A program made the position numbers and the translations under genes. The notes below the pieces were generated by a model. That model was not told the origin of the DNA, did not search any database, and was given only the letters and a program-made list of their open reading frames with translations. Positions 1-13,332 of a stretch of 64,000 bases of DNA are shown piece by piece. Every line of letters starts with the position of its first letter. Position 1 is the stretch's first letter. This DNA comes from Eumeta japonica (lineage: Eukaryota > Arthropoda > Insecta > Lepidoptera > Psychidae). Location: assembly GCA_005406025.1 (NCBI GenBank), contig BGZK01000886.1, positions 186,001 to 250,000 on the forward strand, given 5' to 3'.

Positions 1-1090
1 GCTGTTTATATCTGGCTAGTTTTGATACTTACCATTAAATAGATAACATTTTAAAAAGGAAAATAATACGAAAAAAACGGTGTCCCGCCATTTTTCTATT
101 GTTTTTCTGTCCACCAAAATAAGTGAATATAACGTAGAAATTCAATATATTTTAAAGTTTTATTACAAAAAGGTGGATATTGCGACACGAGCCTAAATAA
201 ATTTCTGACGTTTATAGACTTAATACAGTGTCTGTAAGAGTAGCACAAAAGTGGTTCAAGCGTCTTCAGTCTAGTAATTTTGATGTCAGATGAACCACGC
301 TCTGATCGACGTGTTACGGATAAAATCGATGCCATTTTGGAAGAAGTAAAGCAAGATAAGCACATTAGTTCTTATACGACATAGCTGAAGAGTTAGGCAT
401 TGACCACAAAACGCTTTTAACCCATTTGAAAAAAGCTGGAAGTATGAAAAAGCTCGATACTTGGGTCCCACTCGCTCTCACTGAAAGAAATGTAATGATT
501 CGTGTACTTATTTGCGATTCTTTATTGAAACGTAATGAAATCAAACCGTTTTTGAAAACATTGATCACTCACTGGTGATAAAAAATGGATGACCGACGAC
601 AAGAACGTGAGAAAAAGGTCATGGTCAAAAGGCAAGCAATCTACACAGGCTGTAGCCAAACTCGGACACTCGCAATAAATTGATACCATGTTCTTGGTGT
701 GATTGGAAGGGCATTATTCACTATGAGCTTTTACCGCCGGGCAAAACCATCAATTCGGATCTGTACTACCAACAGCTGATGAAACTCAAGCAAGAGGTAG
801 AGGAATTGATTAACAGAAAGGGTATGGATTTTCACCATGATAAGGCCAGACCAAACATATCTTTTAGTCACTCAGCAAATATTGAGAAAGTTTAGTTGGG
901 AAGTGTTAATGCATCCACTATATACCTAGTCCTGAACTAGCACCCTCAGATTTTTGTCTATTTTGGGTCTTTTTAGAAATCTTTGGTTAATGTATAGTTA
1001 ACATCAAGAGAAGGCTATAAAAAGTACTTGTCGTAGTTTTTTGATCGGAAATCCCAATGGACATTAAAAAATGCAATTATTTTGAAATCG
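1..1090 (+). mobile_element. Mariner remnant A (D,D34D transposase pseudogene, Hsmar1/cecropia-like)
   Basis: Decayed transposase text is readable in shifting frames: KWFKRLQSSNFDVR (about 251), IAEELGIDHKTLLTHLKKAG (about 380), KLDTWVPLALTERN, CDSLLKRNE, then WDWKGIIHYELLPPGKTINS (about 700), ELINRKG, and FSWEVLMHP (about 890). These are in family order for the SETMAR/Hsmar1-type mariner transposase. There are several stops and frameshifts. A second copy with matching 5' leader lies at 50330-51030. The left end may be cut by the window edge. Confidence 0.85.
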
Positions 1091-1194
1091 CTTCAATTTT
1101 ATCTAAATCTGTAGACTAGCTCTTGCTTGCGGCTCCGGCCGCGTAGAAATAAAATGGATTTCTTCACGTTGTATATCGCCCCATCACGAAATCA

Positions 1195-1480
1195 AACTCC
1201 CGACCGCTATCCCGTTTTCGATTCAGATCTCGGACCCGCTCTCGATGACAATTTCTTTAATTCTCGATTCCAATCGTCTCCCTGCTTTTAATACCGACTC
1301 CGGTTTTGACCTAAGGAGTTTCCGATTCTCGATCCCGGTAATTTCAAATTTTGATTTCAGTACTGCTTCTCATTTCAGATAAGCTCTTGATCCTAATTTG
1401 ATGTTCACATTCGGTTTTTAACCTTGGCCTCATTCTCGATTTTGATCCCGTTGCCAACTTTGAACTCTATTTCCTGTCGT
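1195..1480. repeat. Degenerate short tandem repeat (TCTCGATTCCGAT-like units)
   Basis: Variants of TCTCGATTC, CCCGTTTTCGATT, CCGACTCCGGTTTTGA and GATCCCGGT recur at short irregular spacing, as in the decayed tails of some insect retroelements. No reading frame. Confidence 0.5.
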
Positions 1481-1539
1481 ATGTACAATACGTAGAAAAT
1501 ACTAGTAGTGTCCAAATAAAATTTGAGCTATAACATCAG

Positions 1540-2060
1540 AGGACATTACAGCTTTCTATGAATGAAAGAATTTCCAGAATCTTTGGTGGCAGAAATATGA
1601 AGACGCAGACAAGTATTTTTTCCAAAAGCTTGTCGTTCACGCGTGCAACGTACAGCTAGTTTTATAGTAGCCGAATGAATGGTTTAAGCGCGCAAGAAAA
1701 AAACACGGACAAAATACAGATAATGGTGTCGATTTTTCATAAAACATTTCATCTCTTATTTCACCCTCTTTTTCCAAAATGATATATGTCGTTAATTTTA
1801 ATTTTTATGTGGCTATAACATAAGTTTTTTGTTGATAGCTTCAGCGGTTACCTTTTCTTAAATATATATTATTATATAATTCATTCCTAAAACTTCAACC
1901 CCTATTTCACCCCTTTTAGGATTACTTTTTAATAACGACGCGTGTCATTATTTTTATTACTAATATAATTAGAAAAAATATAAATGTTGACATAAATAGC
2001 TTCAGCGGTTTCGATTTTTCATACAACCTTTCATTCCCAAAAAATATGGATTCCAAAAAA
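1540..2060. repeat. Diverged interspersed repeat with CTTCAGCGGTT motif
   Basis: ATAGCTTCAGCGGTT occurs twice (near 1837 and 1997), with TTTCACCC/TTTCATxCC blocks around. This resembles the 3' parts of insect RTE-type or Helitron repeats, but I cannot assign it firmly. Confidence 0.35.
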
Positions 2061-2299
2061 CACATTTTAATGATTTTATGCTGCACCATAACAATTTAAA
2101 CTGATACTATTTTACATGGCCTTTTTTTTCATAATTTTATTCGCGAGTGCTATTTATCAAGCATTCTCTAATCTTTCACACGTTTATTTCCATTCGGCTA
2201 TGTTTCATAACCTATGTAATTGAAACTTTATTAGGTAAGTAAGATCCCCACTAACACAGACCGGTTGCGCTCACGCTATATACGCCTACAAAATTACAG

Positions 2300-2480
2300 C
2301 TAGTAGCTCAGCGGAAGTTCCATAGCTGGTAATGCAGTGCAAATGCATCGACTGCACCGCTAAAGGGGCGCCGATCAAGCGGCCGTCTATGCGGTGAGCG
2401 CTGGTTAGCAGCCATTTTATTCTGTTAAAGTAGGGAAAATTACGAGTAAAAGCCGCACGCATCATGACCGACATGAGCCA
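2300..2480 (+). repeat. Interspersed repeat family X, diverged copy
   Basis: It shares TTCCATAGCTGG, an AAATGCA...CTAA.GGG block and AAAATTACGAGTAAAA with 13895-14070 in the same order. It is noncoding; the small open frame over it is not credible. Confidence 0.5.
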
Positions 2481-5400
2481 TTATGGCACGTATTTTTGAA
2501 ACTCACCTTGAATTAAAAAATAACATGCTTTTAGTAATTTATTAAATTCCTTCATGTGTCGGTCGCACTACTCGTCAAAACTATTTCGTGGATGTATGCT
2601 TTAAATTAACGCCTTAATATTTCTAAAGCAAGGAGTATTCTAATGATTGAGTTATAAGAATTATTAAACAGGTGAATTTTGTTATGAATATATGATAAGT
2701 AAGTGCTTATATAAGAAGGTATCTACGCTCCTTATTCGGACGATAAACACAATTGTTTTTTTTAATTCACCGTAAAACATGCTTTAGTAAAATAAAAATT
2801 GATATCAAATTGCTACCACTTCAATTCAATTCCGTTATTTCTCCAACAAGACAGAATTTTCTGTGCTGCTGTGAAAATTATCTATGTTATTTTTGTTACG
2901 ATTTAAACTGATTCATATTTATTTATAGATCTACTATAAAAATGAATTTATGATTTCATTAATTATGTAATAGGCGAACAAAAAATGTCAGAAGTGAATT
3001 CAATGGAAATCACCTTCGACGACAAGTAAAAATGGGTACTATCAAACAAGTTGCTACAATTAATCGTTTGGCGCTTATTTACTAAAATCAATCAGAAATT
3101 TATTATCCCAACACGAACAGAGAAGAAGTTCACAATAGATGAAGTAAGCAGATGTCGGGTTGCGAAAAGAGATAAAACTAAGCACAGAGTGGAGTTTTGA
3201 TGGAACTTCCACTTTGAGGTGATTCTTTATGCGGTATGAACACAAGCGCCGGGCAACCGAGCCTTGCTAGAAGTCCTTCGAGTTTCTGTTCGGGAACATG
3301 ACAACTTCTAATGGAAAAACTTGCTCATTTTCATTTTCTAATAATATATATAGCAAAATTGACATGCTTCTGATATCACGTTAGTGTTGTAGTGCCCTGT
3401 GTTTTTGAGAATGTTATGTTAAGCCGTCAGGTACCTACGTCGGCACTAAGTCCAAGAGTATAACAACAATGCAATCACCTCAAAATTTTAGGAGATGGCG
3501 CTATAATAAAACTACATTTAGAAAAAAAAAACCTAATTATGTTTTGTCAAGGAATACATCTATATAGAGAAACATGAAAAGCACAACGTTATCTAAATGC
3601 AAATATTCATCGAAATCGATAAAGCTTCAACCCAGACATCAATGTATATATTTTTTAACTCGTGCCTATTTCCCAGGACAGTAGGCGCCCACGGACGCCC
3701 ACACGGTGCGCTATTTGCATATCTTTCTTACTTCATTGACTTCCATCGATCGTTTCATGCAAGCTCATCGGTTTCGAGTTTTCAAAATACGGCTTTTTTT
3801 TAAAATGGTATCTTAAAATAATACTGTCAAGTAGATTGTACAGATGCGGCACAAATTATAGATACCGCTTTAACACGACAATATGCATCTATACACGTAA
3901 AGCTGAATGACATCAAGACATACAGCTGTGATTTTTTAACGATTTTTAAACAAAATTTCCAAATTCTTCACAATTTGAGAACATATTCACAGAAACTCTA
4001 TGCCTCCAGAGTGAGGGACTAGCCATATTCTGAATTTTAATTTTACACGTTGACTCTTTTGAGAGTGTGCAACCTATAAGAACTATTTTAAATTTTGCAA
4101 TTGATCGATTTAGGGTTTCTACCTAAAACAGACGTTAAGAAAATATCATTCTAAAAATAAATAGAGATTTTTTTTTCTCACAATTAATAGTATTACTAAA
4201 CAAGCTATGTATTTTAAAAAGGTATTCTGTACAACAATCAATGTTACATCAAAAGTCGATAATTATTTTTATCAATTTAAGATAAAAAGTATATTAAAAC
4301 AATACTAATAGTGAGTATTCCATACGTATAATAAAAAAATATATATAATTAATGACGCTTCACCAGACTATTAGAATTCATAGTTACACTTATTTATTTT
4401 TAATTTCTAACAGTTCCATATTTCATGGGCACTAGTCAACTATTCAAGACAATTAAAAAAATTGAGTTTGTACACATTTACCAGCGACTGAAGAAAAACT
4501 TCTTTGTTTGACGTTGTGGTAGATATTATTACTAACTATAAATCAATAAGTGATATTAGGATGTAATAGTATATTTAATAGAGAGACCGCTCAATATAAA
4601 AAATGAAATAAATATTTCTATGTACACCGGGCGGAACTGCTGGCGCAGCTAGTAAATTAATAAAAATAAATTCATACTTATTATAAATATATTAGCGGTC
4701 AATATATGATATCGCCATTTTCGAATACTAGCCACTTTTAATTTGAAAATTTGTGGTTTGATGACAAATTAGAAATTCAAAAGTTAAAAATATGCGTAAA
4801 TTGCGTAAACTAACTATAGATTTTACTGAAGTTTACTGTTGTTCAAAAAAAGATTTCAATTACTCTCAAGTCTAAGGAGGTTTTATTTAAAAAAAATCAC
4901 TCCTAAGAAACAGGAAGTTTAAAAAAAACGAAACACTTTATTTAAATATGTTTCCATGCGCTCATAGTAAAAATGCTGTAACCGGAATACCCATCCATTT
5001 TCGTAATGTAAAAGGGGATCAGGAGGACGAACAACCTCCCTCGATTTGTTCCCCTGGTCTAGAGTAAGAATGTCTAGCCACCCGTATATAATGTATTTTT
5101 TGTAGCATTTTCGAGGGACAAACGAGCTTACGACCTGCCAGAGAATAAGTAGTCACCGACGCCCATTGTCACTCGGAACTCTAGAGGAATCGCTACCGCG
5201 TTTCCGGCCTCTTGGGTAGGAATAGAATATCTGATGAAGGGGAGTCGGGTGGTAGAAGAATGAATCAAATGGTGGAGAAAGTGCGCCATCGTAATTATCA
5301 CTCGCCAGAAGAAAAGCAACTATGGAAGTAGTTAATTTACGTCAGCATTCTGTAAGAATGTCATACAATATCGACAGTGTCGGTTCATTTTTATGCTTCA

Positions 5401-5640
5401 GCCAAGAATAGCTGTACCACAGTTAATAATGTGCCTGCTATTTTATTTGTAAATAGTAAATTAAACACATTATTAATTACATAACCAACACCTATTCGTC
5501 TCCAAATAAACTTAGACTTAGATTAAGAAATGTCTTATGATAACGTTTTTTTTTTACGTAAAGAACGACAGCTATTCAGAATTTTCCAAATGTGTAGGTA
5601 TTATATACCTATTTAGGTCCGTATCCATCCGACGCCCCAC
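2481..5640. other. No gene recognised
   Basis: AT-rich sequence with only short open frames of no recognisable content. The frames at 3597-3803 and 5128-5319 read as random. No tRNA or clear repeat seen beyond AT runs. Confidence 0.5.
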
Positions 5641-5649
5641 CGTCATCGA

Positions 5650-5880
5650 CTATACAAACGTATATATATTTCATCATATTTGGTAGCGGAAAGCTTTCGA
5701 AAGAGGGAGCGATGCGGTGCAGGCAGACAATGGCGCGTGACGTCGCGCGAGGAATTTGTCAATAAGGCGAGCGCGCGGAGGGGCGCGGGCCGGGGCCGGG
5801 CGCGGCGCGGCGGGGGCCCGTCGGCCACCCTTTGATGCGAGGCCGCGGCGCTCTACTATCCGCTGCGGTAACCGACCAAA
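5650..5880. promoter_or_regulatory. Short GC-rich island, function unknown
   Basis: This is a second compact GC/CpG-rich block with almost pure G/C runs at 5760-5825 and an ACGTCGCGCGA segment. The open frame on the minus strand is Pro/Arg/Ala-rich and ends quickly, and no splice-bounded conserved peptide is visible. It could be a promoter, enhancer or noncoding exon; the sequence alone does not decide. Confidence 0.25.
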
Positions 5881-6157
5881 CTGAAACTTTAACCGGACGA
5901 GCTTATACTGTAGGGTGTGTGGGTTAAAGAGTTCTCTTAGGGATTGAGAATAAAATTAAATAAAAACGAACAATTACTTTTTTTGATACAAAATAATATA
6001 CAAACGTCACCATCGTTCGAGGAAATGTACGAAACGTGGAGTGATCTAAGAAAAATAAAAATATTTTGTTTCGCTCTGAAGGACATCAATATACGAGATA
6101 TAATTATTTGTAACTAAAAATTTAAATAGAAAGATTTCCAGGCTTATATAAAAAATT

Positions 6158-6545
6158 AGTTGTCTGTAAAGTCGGTTTACGGACGATAATTTTACGTGAT
6201 AACGTCATAAGAAAACATTGATGAAAAATTGCATACTTTTATGAATTGAATTGGATTATTATCACTGAATTATCATTATTTTGTATCATCTAGTAATGAT
6301 AATTGTATCATCATGAGAGGTACAAAATAATGATAATTATTTTCTATCTTTCTTCCACTCCATCGACCGATAGAATGGAAAAGAGATAGATGCGTCACAA
6401 GTCGAACGCTTAGACCGATCGTGCCTCTCTATCGCTTGTTCCGCGCTCTCGCTCGCACGCTCGGCTCAGGCGGAACGCGACAATGAGTCATGGCTTTTCG
6501 TGCATGCAGCCGGCGTTCATCGATTTATAAGACGTTATCACACCA
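6158..6545. mobile_element. Short inverted-repeat interspersed element, copy 1
   Basis: The left end reads GTCTGTAAAGTCGG, then TTTTACGTGATAACGTC. The right end carries GACGTTATCAC, the inverse of the latter. The same arrangement occurs at 15267-15712 in the same orientation, so this is a dispersed family. The middle is GC-richer, with CGCTCTCGCTCGC-like text. No coding sequence is seen. Confidence 0.6.
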
Positions 6546-9183
6546 AAAAATATAATTATATAAAAGGTACGGCCGCCCGCCCATCATCACGATAGAGAGC
6601 GTCAGGATTCAAACGAGCTATTCACTCCGTGCGGGATGTGGCGCCGCCAAATGTTTGTAATTAAATAGGGCTGTTAGAGGTATTGTAACCATGAAATGTG
6701 CATAGGACTTCGCGATTTAAAAAAAAAATTAGTATATTCAAAACAAGCGACAATTGATATTTGTTCCAAATTTGTATATTTCAGTTCAAAACTATGTTAG
6801 TAATGTTAAAACGTAACAAAGATTATACTTTGGCAAATAATAAAAATCGAAGAATATTTAAATAGTTATTTCTCAATCAAATTTTACATATTTGTTGAAT
6901 GAGTAAACATTCTTTTCATATTTACTTTCAGATGAAACATAAAAATAGTTATAAAAGCGAGTTCAATCAATCACTTACAAAATTGCATTCGAGTCACATC
7001 CAAGCGGCACAAAATTGCTGCATAAAGTTGAATAAAAGACCATCAGTTCCATGAGGAGTATGCATATCTATATAAACATATGTTCAGCTTTTATAAAAGT
7101 AAATGAAGAACACATTAAGCAACCTTTAGTTTTATTACGGCTGATTAGTAGCTCCATATTATTGACAGGAGCCGCTTTACAGTTGATTAAAGGCTGCATT
7201 AGAGCTGACCGTGAAGACTGTATCGTAAAATGTCTTCCTTGTACAGTTTTACTAACACTGAAAATTTAACGACGACTATTTAAAAGGATAATCACAGTGT
7301 TTAAATATCAAACGGAACTAACTTTTTTAATTTGTACCGTAATATACAATTTTATTTTAACAAAAGAAATATGTCGTCCGAACACCCGATCCAAAGTGAC
7401 GGTTTAATGACAGGAATAATATTGGCTAATGGTATCCAAGTTTATCGATCTTTATTCAAATTCGATTGCGAACATCAGTTTACTTTAAATATATATGCTT
7501 ATTTACTTACATCAATTTTTGCGCGCCTGACAAATAATGAATTATATATTAAAATATGCAGTCGTTTATTACATTTAAACATTTTTATACTATTATTGAC
7601 TTACGTGTTTGATTTTGGTTAAGACTTAATGTGTTTGGGAATGTGACATAATTTTAGAGTCATTTTGTGAATATGAAACTTATTTACACGTTAAGCAAAA
7701 TATTTTAGATTACACGGGAGCTAGGTTAACAATGCCATCACATCAATAAACAATATTTAACACTTAAAAGCTATCTTGTGAACTCGTCTGCATCATAAAC
7801 TTGTAATAATAACATAATCATATTTTGTAATCACGGTTGAGTCTAAATAATAGTTTTTATGATATTCAATTCAATCACAAATACGGACGAATATTCCATA
7901 GCCCTAGATAAAGTTTTTTTTAACATTAAGTAAGTATTGCCAGCGCAATATTGTTAAATATTTTATTAATTAAAAGTAGGCGAACATTTTCTAATCTAGC
8001 GATTCGTTTTGAGATTTGTTATTCTTTCAATACTTGAATTTTTCAAGACAGAAACACTGCACCAGTTTCCAAATGACTTAGTAAGAAGACCAATCTAGTA
8101 ATTAGACCGTTGCGCCAATATTCCCGATTTCTCATAGTTTTATATGAATTTTTCTAGCTGTACCTAAAATAGCCCTTGGGTTGTCAGGTCAAATCTCAGG
8201 AAATCCTTTGTTCAAAATCGTTGCTAAATGTTTCAACGCTACATGAGGAATATTTCTTTAGATCGCCCATTCCCTAATTTCATCACGAAAGATAAAATCA
8301 TTCAAAAATTCGGTAGGATTATAGTTTTCATCTTCGCTTGAACTTTGTGTCGTTAACCTCTCTCTTGCTATGAAATCGGGTTAGAGTTTGGATCAGATCT
8401 TCGTATAGACAATACATACTGACTTTGAATATATTTTCTGACTTTTCGTCATTCAGATTATAATTATTAGGTAATTTTTGCCTAATCGCTCCGTAATTAG
8501 TGCTTTAACTAATTATGTTATTGTATTTTTTAACACTCTTTTTTAGTTGCCCCAGATCTTTTTCTGATTTTCCACGATTATTAAATCATGATGATTGACA
8601 ATTGCAATGACTGCTCAGATAAAACAGTAAGCTGATTAAAACTCGAAAGCCTTCACATTTACAGTTACAGTAAGTATAGTGTTGTAATAACTTGAACATT
8701 ATTAAGAGAAAGGCTGTTTCGTGTATTTTTGTGAGACACCCAAAAACTAGTGTAATAAATGAACTTCCTACCTCCAAGAAATCGTTTAAACTCTTATAAA
8801 GAGCTTTTATATCGCTTAAGCAGCATAGAAGCCTGTACAAATGTTTCTGTAAAGTTTGTATTTGGGTTATCCATGTAATACATCTAAATATCGCTTTAAT
8901 TCGGCCGGTGTCTATACAAAAGAGAAATAAAAATATTGTAAATAGGCTTAGACATTATTAAATTTGTTAATTGCTGATATACAGATAACGTCTTTCTAAA
9001 TCGCGTGTCTACTGCCTTTCTAACTTTCAAGACCGCAAACTTGTATGTATTCCCAAATTTTTACAAACTGTGATCTACTTGGCCAATAATCAAAGGAATA
9101 ATAATACAAATCATTTATCTCAAGTCAAACGACATCGTTAAATGTAATTGAAAAATTTACGACTTATTTCACATCAGCTAATA

Positions 9184-9256
9184 GATATGTATATATATAT
9201 ATTAACTAAATAATTGTTTAATCTATTGTTATATATATATACATATACATTTGTTT
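9184..9256. repeat. AT-rich inverted repeat
   Basis: ATATGTATATATATATA and, about 40 bases on, TATATATATATACATAT form long opposing arms. Simple AT sequence makes this unremarkable. Confidence 0.5.
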
Positions 9257-11689
9257 TAGATAAAAAAAGGCTCGGTATGTAACTGATTTGCAAAATGATT
9301 AAGTTCTTCATTTTAGTGCAACTCGCCGTAAATATAAAAAGAGATTTTTGCTCTTATTTCTTTGGGTTATTCTACGTTTGGCAATCATTTGGAATAAAAC
9401 GATTCCCAAACATTTGAAAAAAAATTTAAAAAAATCATTTGAAAATGCACGAGTATTCGATATCCTGAAAGTTTTTAACAACCGCCTAAAATTCCTAAAT
9501 TTAGCTCACGCTAAGTTGTTTAATTCAAATTGTATCTTGTAAATTAATTGTTAAAATAGTTCATTACGATAGCGTCTTATAGTATAAAAAAAAATAAAGG
9601 AAAAACTTTGTGTGTACTTGTGTACACACGTGAGAATTTATACTTCTTTGGTATAATTAAAAAATTGTTTTTAATCGCATAAAAATAATTAATAACGATA
9701 AAATAATAAAAGGATTGGAGTGGGATAGTCAATACGGTTGATAAAGTTGGATTCAAATTTGAATAATTGAATAAATTAATATTTATGTCCATATACAAAG
9801 TGTAATATCAATTTTACCTTTTTATTGGAAAGTATAATAATTATCAACTGAAAAATTGGAATACGTTAACATTTATTTTGTTGCCATCATCCACTTCACT
9901 CTCAAAATTATTTTAGTACCTTAAAAAAAATGTTTCAAATGAAAAATATGGTTAAGCCTACAGACCATTCCTGACGCATCTTGCTACATGTGGTTGTTAA
10001 TACGTTTATGAAAATACGTCGCCGTGGCGCTACTCGACCGCCATAACGAAAATTTTGTCGCTAATCCTCAGCAATGAATTTAAAACCCCCTAGTATGTAC
10101 TTTAAAAACAGTAAAACTGCCCTCGAGAGTGAGCATTGTACACAACTTCCCGCTATCAACTTTCTTTTTTTAATTTTTAGTAGGTACAGTGCTATTTAAT
10201 AAAAAAAATGTTCTATGAATAAATTGTCACATTAATTTTTACATTCAAAACGCGATTGTAATAATCGGTACTACTCCTGACGATAGCGAGACAGCGATAG
10301 TTTTGCTATCTCTTTCTTGCAGATAATGATGCCCGCACGGTGCATTAAGAGTCATTGATGAAGCAAACTGGTCACAAACGGTGAACTGTTAGACGGTTGA
10401 TTTTGTATAAAAATTACCCACGTGACATAAATAACTATTCATTGAAGAGGACGAGAAGTAGCTAAGAAATCTCTATTCGGTTTCTTACCTAGGTCTTTTG
10501 AAGTTAAACTTCTTCGGGTGCGGTGGTGTGAATTGGCTTGGATCAGACAAAAAGTAGAATTTCCTCTTCTCCTACTCCGACAAACAATTGAAAGAAACGA
10601 ATAGGAGAGTCGTTCCTACTTTGTGTCAAACACAAACTTTTGACGCGCAAGTCTCATGCAATCACTGAGGTAATATTACTTCAATGCATGCAATTTAATT
10701 TTTAATTTGTAGTATGTTACGCATATACGAAGCTGGCCTTGTTTGATTTTAAATCAATAGAATTATAATATTTTGTCAATGTACTATTTATGCACTATAT
10801 AATAAAGGCTTTTATACTATGCCTTAAAGTATAATTTATTTTGATATATAACTTAGGTTTCATAGCCCGAGATGGTACTACATATGAATGATATAATACA
10901 AACATTGTGAAAGTATACTTGTATGGATGTTTGTCATACACCGTCGGCTGGACGGATTGTAATCAAATTTTGATAGAGGTATATATTATGTTTTCATAGC
11001 ATATAAGATTTACATAAAAAAGTTATATTATGTGTTATCACTAACACCGTGGCCAAGGAAGGACAGGGTTTCAAAGCTATAATTATACAAAAATGCACTA
11101 CAGATGAAAAAAGTGCGTTGACACATTTTTTCCGTGTTTTCTGTAGAGAATAGATATAACCATTTTAGTCACCTACAACTACAAAACCAGAAGGCAAGTC
11201 GCCTATCACTAATAAAATAGTGATAACTAAAGTACATCAACAAAAAAGCGCATCTTCATAGCAATTACGTCCTTTTGTTGAGAAAATCGGTTTTTCGGTA
11301 ATAAGTCAAAAACACGATGTTCCCTCACAATGTTCAAAATAATTTTCGTTGAAAGTATTTATTAAGCGATACCTTCGTTTTTTTTCCATATTTTTTGAAC
11401 ATACCGTTTAGAAAATATAGGGGGGGGGCACAATTTCTGCCACTTTCGGAGCGATTATTTCGGAAATTATTCACGAAACCAGAAAGATCGCTTAAAAACC
11501 TTAAAGTTTTTAAAAGAACTGCCGAAGTATGTATCGCACGTTGATGTTTGCTGAAAAAAAAATTGTTTTGGCCTCTGTTACACGTGTGAAGAGCCTCCCT
11601 ATAAATATTTATTTTTATTATTTAACCACCAAACTAAGTAGCGGCTCACGCAAGACACCTACACTATAAATTTCATCAATATAGGTCTT

Positions 11690-11810
11690 GTAATTTTTGA
11701 ATAAAATGCCCGTAACATACGGATGGACGGACGGACATGACGAAACTATGAGGTTTCCGTTTTTGCAATTCTGGCTCGGAACCCTAAATAGATCTCTATT
11801 GGAATAGCAG
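11690..11810 (-). repeat. Lepidopteran-type dispersed repeat fragment
   Basis: GGATGGACGGACGGACATGACGAAACTATGAGGTTTCCG and the nearby GGCTCGGAACCCTAAA look like a dispersed sequence I recall from many moth and butterfly genomes. A related fragment in the other orientation may be at 14925-15010 (GTTCCGTGCACTCCCTC ... CTGTCTGTCCGTTTGTCAC). Confidence 0.45.
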
Positions 11811-12911
11811 AACGGGATCGGGATCACAATTAACGGCAAAGGCGTTAATGTTAAATATGAAAATATTCATTCTCTGCACTCGATGACGGAACCACGGGCG
11901 TATTTAATTTTAATACATAAAAAGAAAACAATTATTGCTGAATGTCACTTTGCGGCGGGCGGGTAGCGGGCACGTTTCAGACGAAAATACTGTGTAATTA
12001 CGCGACTGCGGGGCGCTTTTGCCTATTTTATTTTTGGTTTTGACTGAAATAATTAATGAAGGTAATTTTTTTAAGTTTTCATTACTATTTCGCACGGGTG
12101 TAAAGGTTTGAGTTAAAATGCATTTTTTTTTTTAATTTCACTTTATTACATTTACACATATAATTATACAAACACATAACATTTAAAGTCTTCGACAGAC
12201 AGATGCATCACCGTAGCTTCTTATTAATGCATTTGTCGTAATTTTGTATTCTAAACTATACAGTCTTGATAACACATAAATTCTTTATCCCGGCTCGTTA
12301 TAAAATAGATTAATTGTTGTAGACTTTTTCCACATATTCTACTTGAATAATAACATAGTCGCGAGAATTTGCAGGGCGGTGGGACGTACGTAACTCTCAC
12401 GCAAAAACTACTGAATGGATTTTGGTGAAACGTCACAGTAATGTAGCGTACACATATATAATAATATGCAATCTATAATTTACAGAGATCCACGTTTTTA
12501 ATGTGAACACAGAACGAACTTCTTTTTTTATACTTATCCGTTATTGATAACATCGCCGCTACACATAATCAATCGTATATAAAAGAAAAAGACAGAATCA
12601 AGATGAACGTCGGTCCGCGATTGGATCGAATTGGATCGAATGGATGTGACGGGTATTAGAATCGAGAGCGTTACCGGCACTAGGATCGTGGTTGACAGCG
12701 TGACCGGCCGATGCCAACGATCGAGGAGTTCATTCTATATATAATATTAATTCTATATCCACGTGGGCGGATTCGTGGACTAAGGGCAATTTCCAATTAC
12801 TTGTAATGCACTGAAAAGTTTAGTTACGAACTTTATTGATACATTCACTCTTCGTGTTGCATTAGTTTTTTCAATTATGCTACGACACAACGCAATTCTC
12901 GATTACGACGA

Positions 12912-12959
12912 TTCGTGTTTTGTGAATGTTGAAATGTTCCACTATTCACAAAACACGAA
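12912..12959. repeat. 16-bp perfect inverted repeat, 16-nt spacer
   Basis: TTCGTGTTTTGTGAAT at 12912-12927 and ATTCACAAAACACGAA at 12944-12959. It lies directly left of the GC-rich island. Confidence 0.85.
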
Positions 12960-13190
12960 CTGCAGCCGCATGTCTCGACGCTGTTCGACCTCGGACGACG
13001 GCGCGGCGCGGGCGCGGCGATCCGGGACCCGTCGCGACACAAAACAAGGCTTGCGAGGTACGGGTGCGACTGCGGGGCGCGGGCGACCGCAGGCGGGAAT
13101 GCTTTGTTTCGCCGGCGCGATAACGTCGCCTAAATCATCACAATTAAAATATCCGACGGCGGCCCGCCGCGCCACGCTACTCGAACAGAG
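12960..13190. promoter_or_regulatory. GC-rich island 3' of vg exon 5, possible regulatory element or unrecognised exon
   Basis: About 230 bases are GC-rich with many CpG steps, flanked by AT-rich DNA. Open frames on both strands are low-complexity, Arg/Ala/Pro-rich and unlike any protein I know. It includes GGGAATGC, resembling a TEAD/Scalloped site (GGAATG), which would fit Vg-Sd autoregulation, but a single short match is weak. A 16-bp inverted repeat abuts its left edge. Confidence 0.3.
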
Positions 13191-13332
13191 ATATATTTAC
13201 AATGATCCGAGCAGGATTTGTTGGCGCATCTTTTTAACGGAGAAAAGGGCCTTGATACTATCTTTCTGCTATTTCAAACACGGCAGAAGCCTAATTAGTA
13301 GACAATATTAACATATTTATATTTAAACGCTT

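Larger units (their letters stand above)
6600..12900. other. No gene recognised; low-copy repeats only
   Basis: AT-rich sequence. The longest frame, 96 aa at 7332-7622, has no recognisable motif and an AT-driven composition. Contains the repeat fragments at 9184-9256 and 11690-11810. If vg splices past exon 5, this is its last intron. Confidence 0.45.

Noticed and set aside
12877..13311. 144-aa plus-strand open frame over a GC island
   Set aside because: Composition-driven, Arg/Ala-rich, no motif or splice support.
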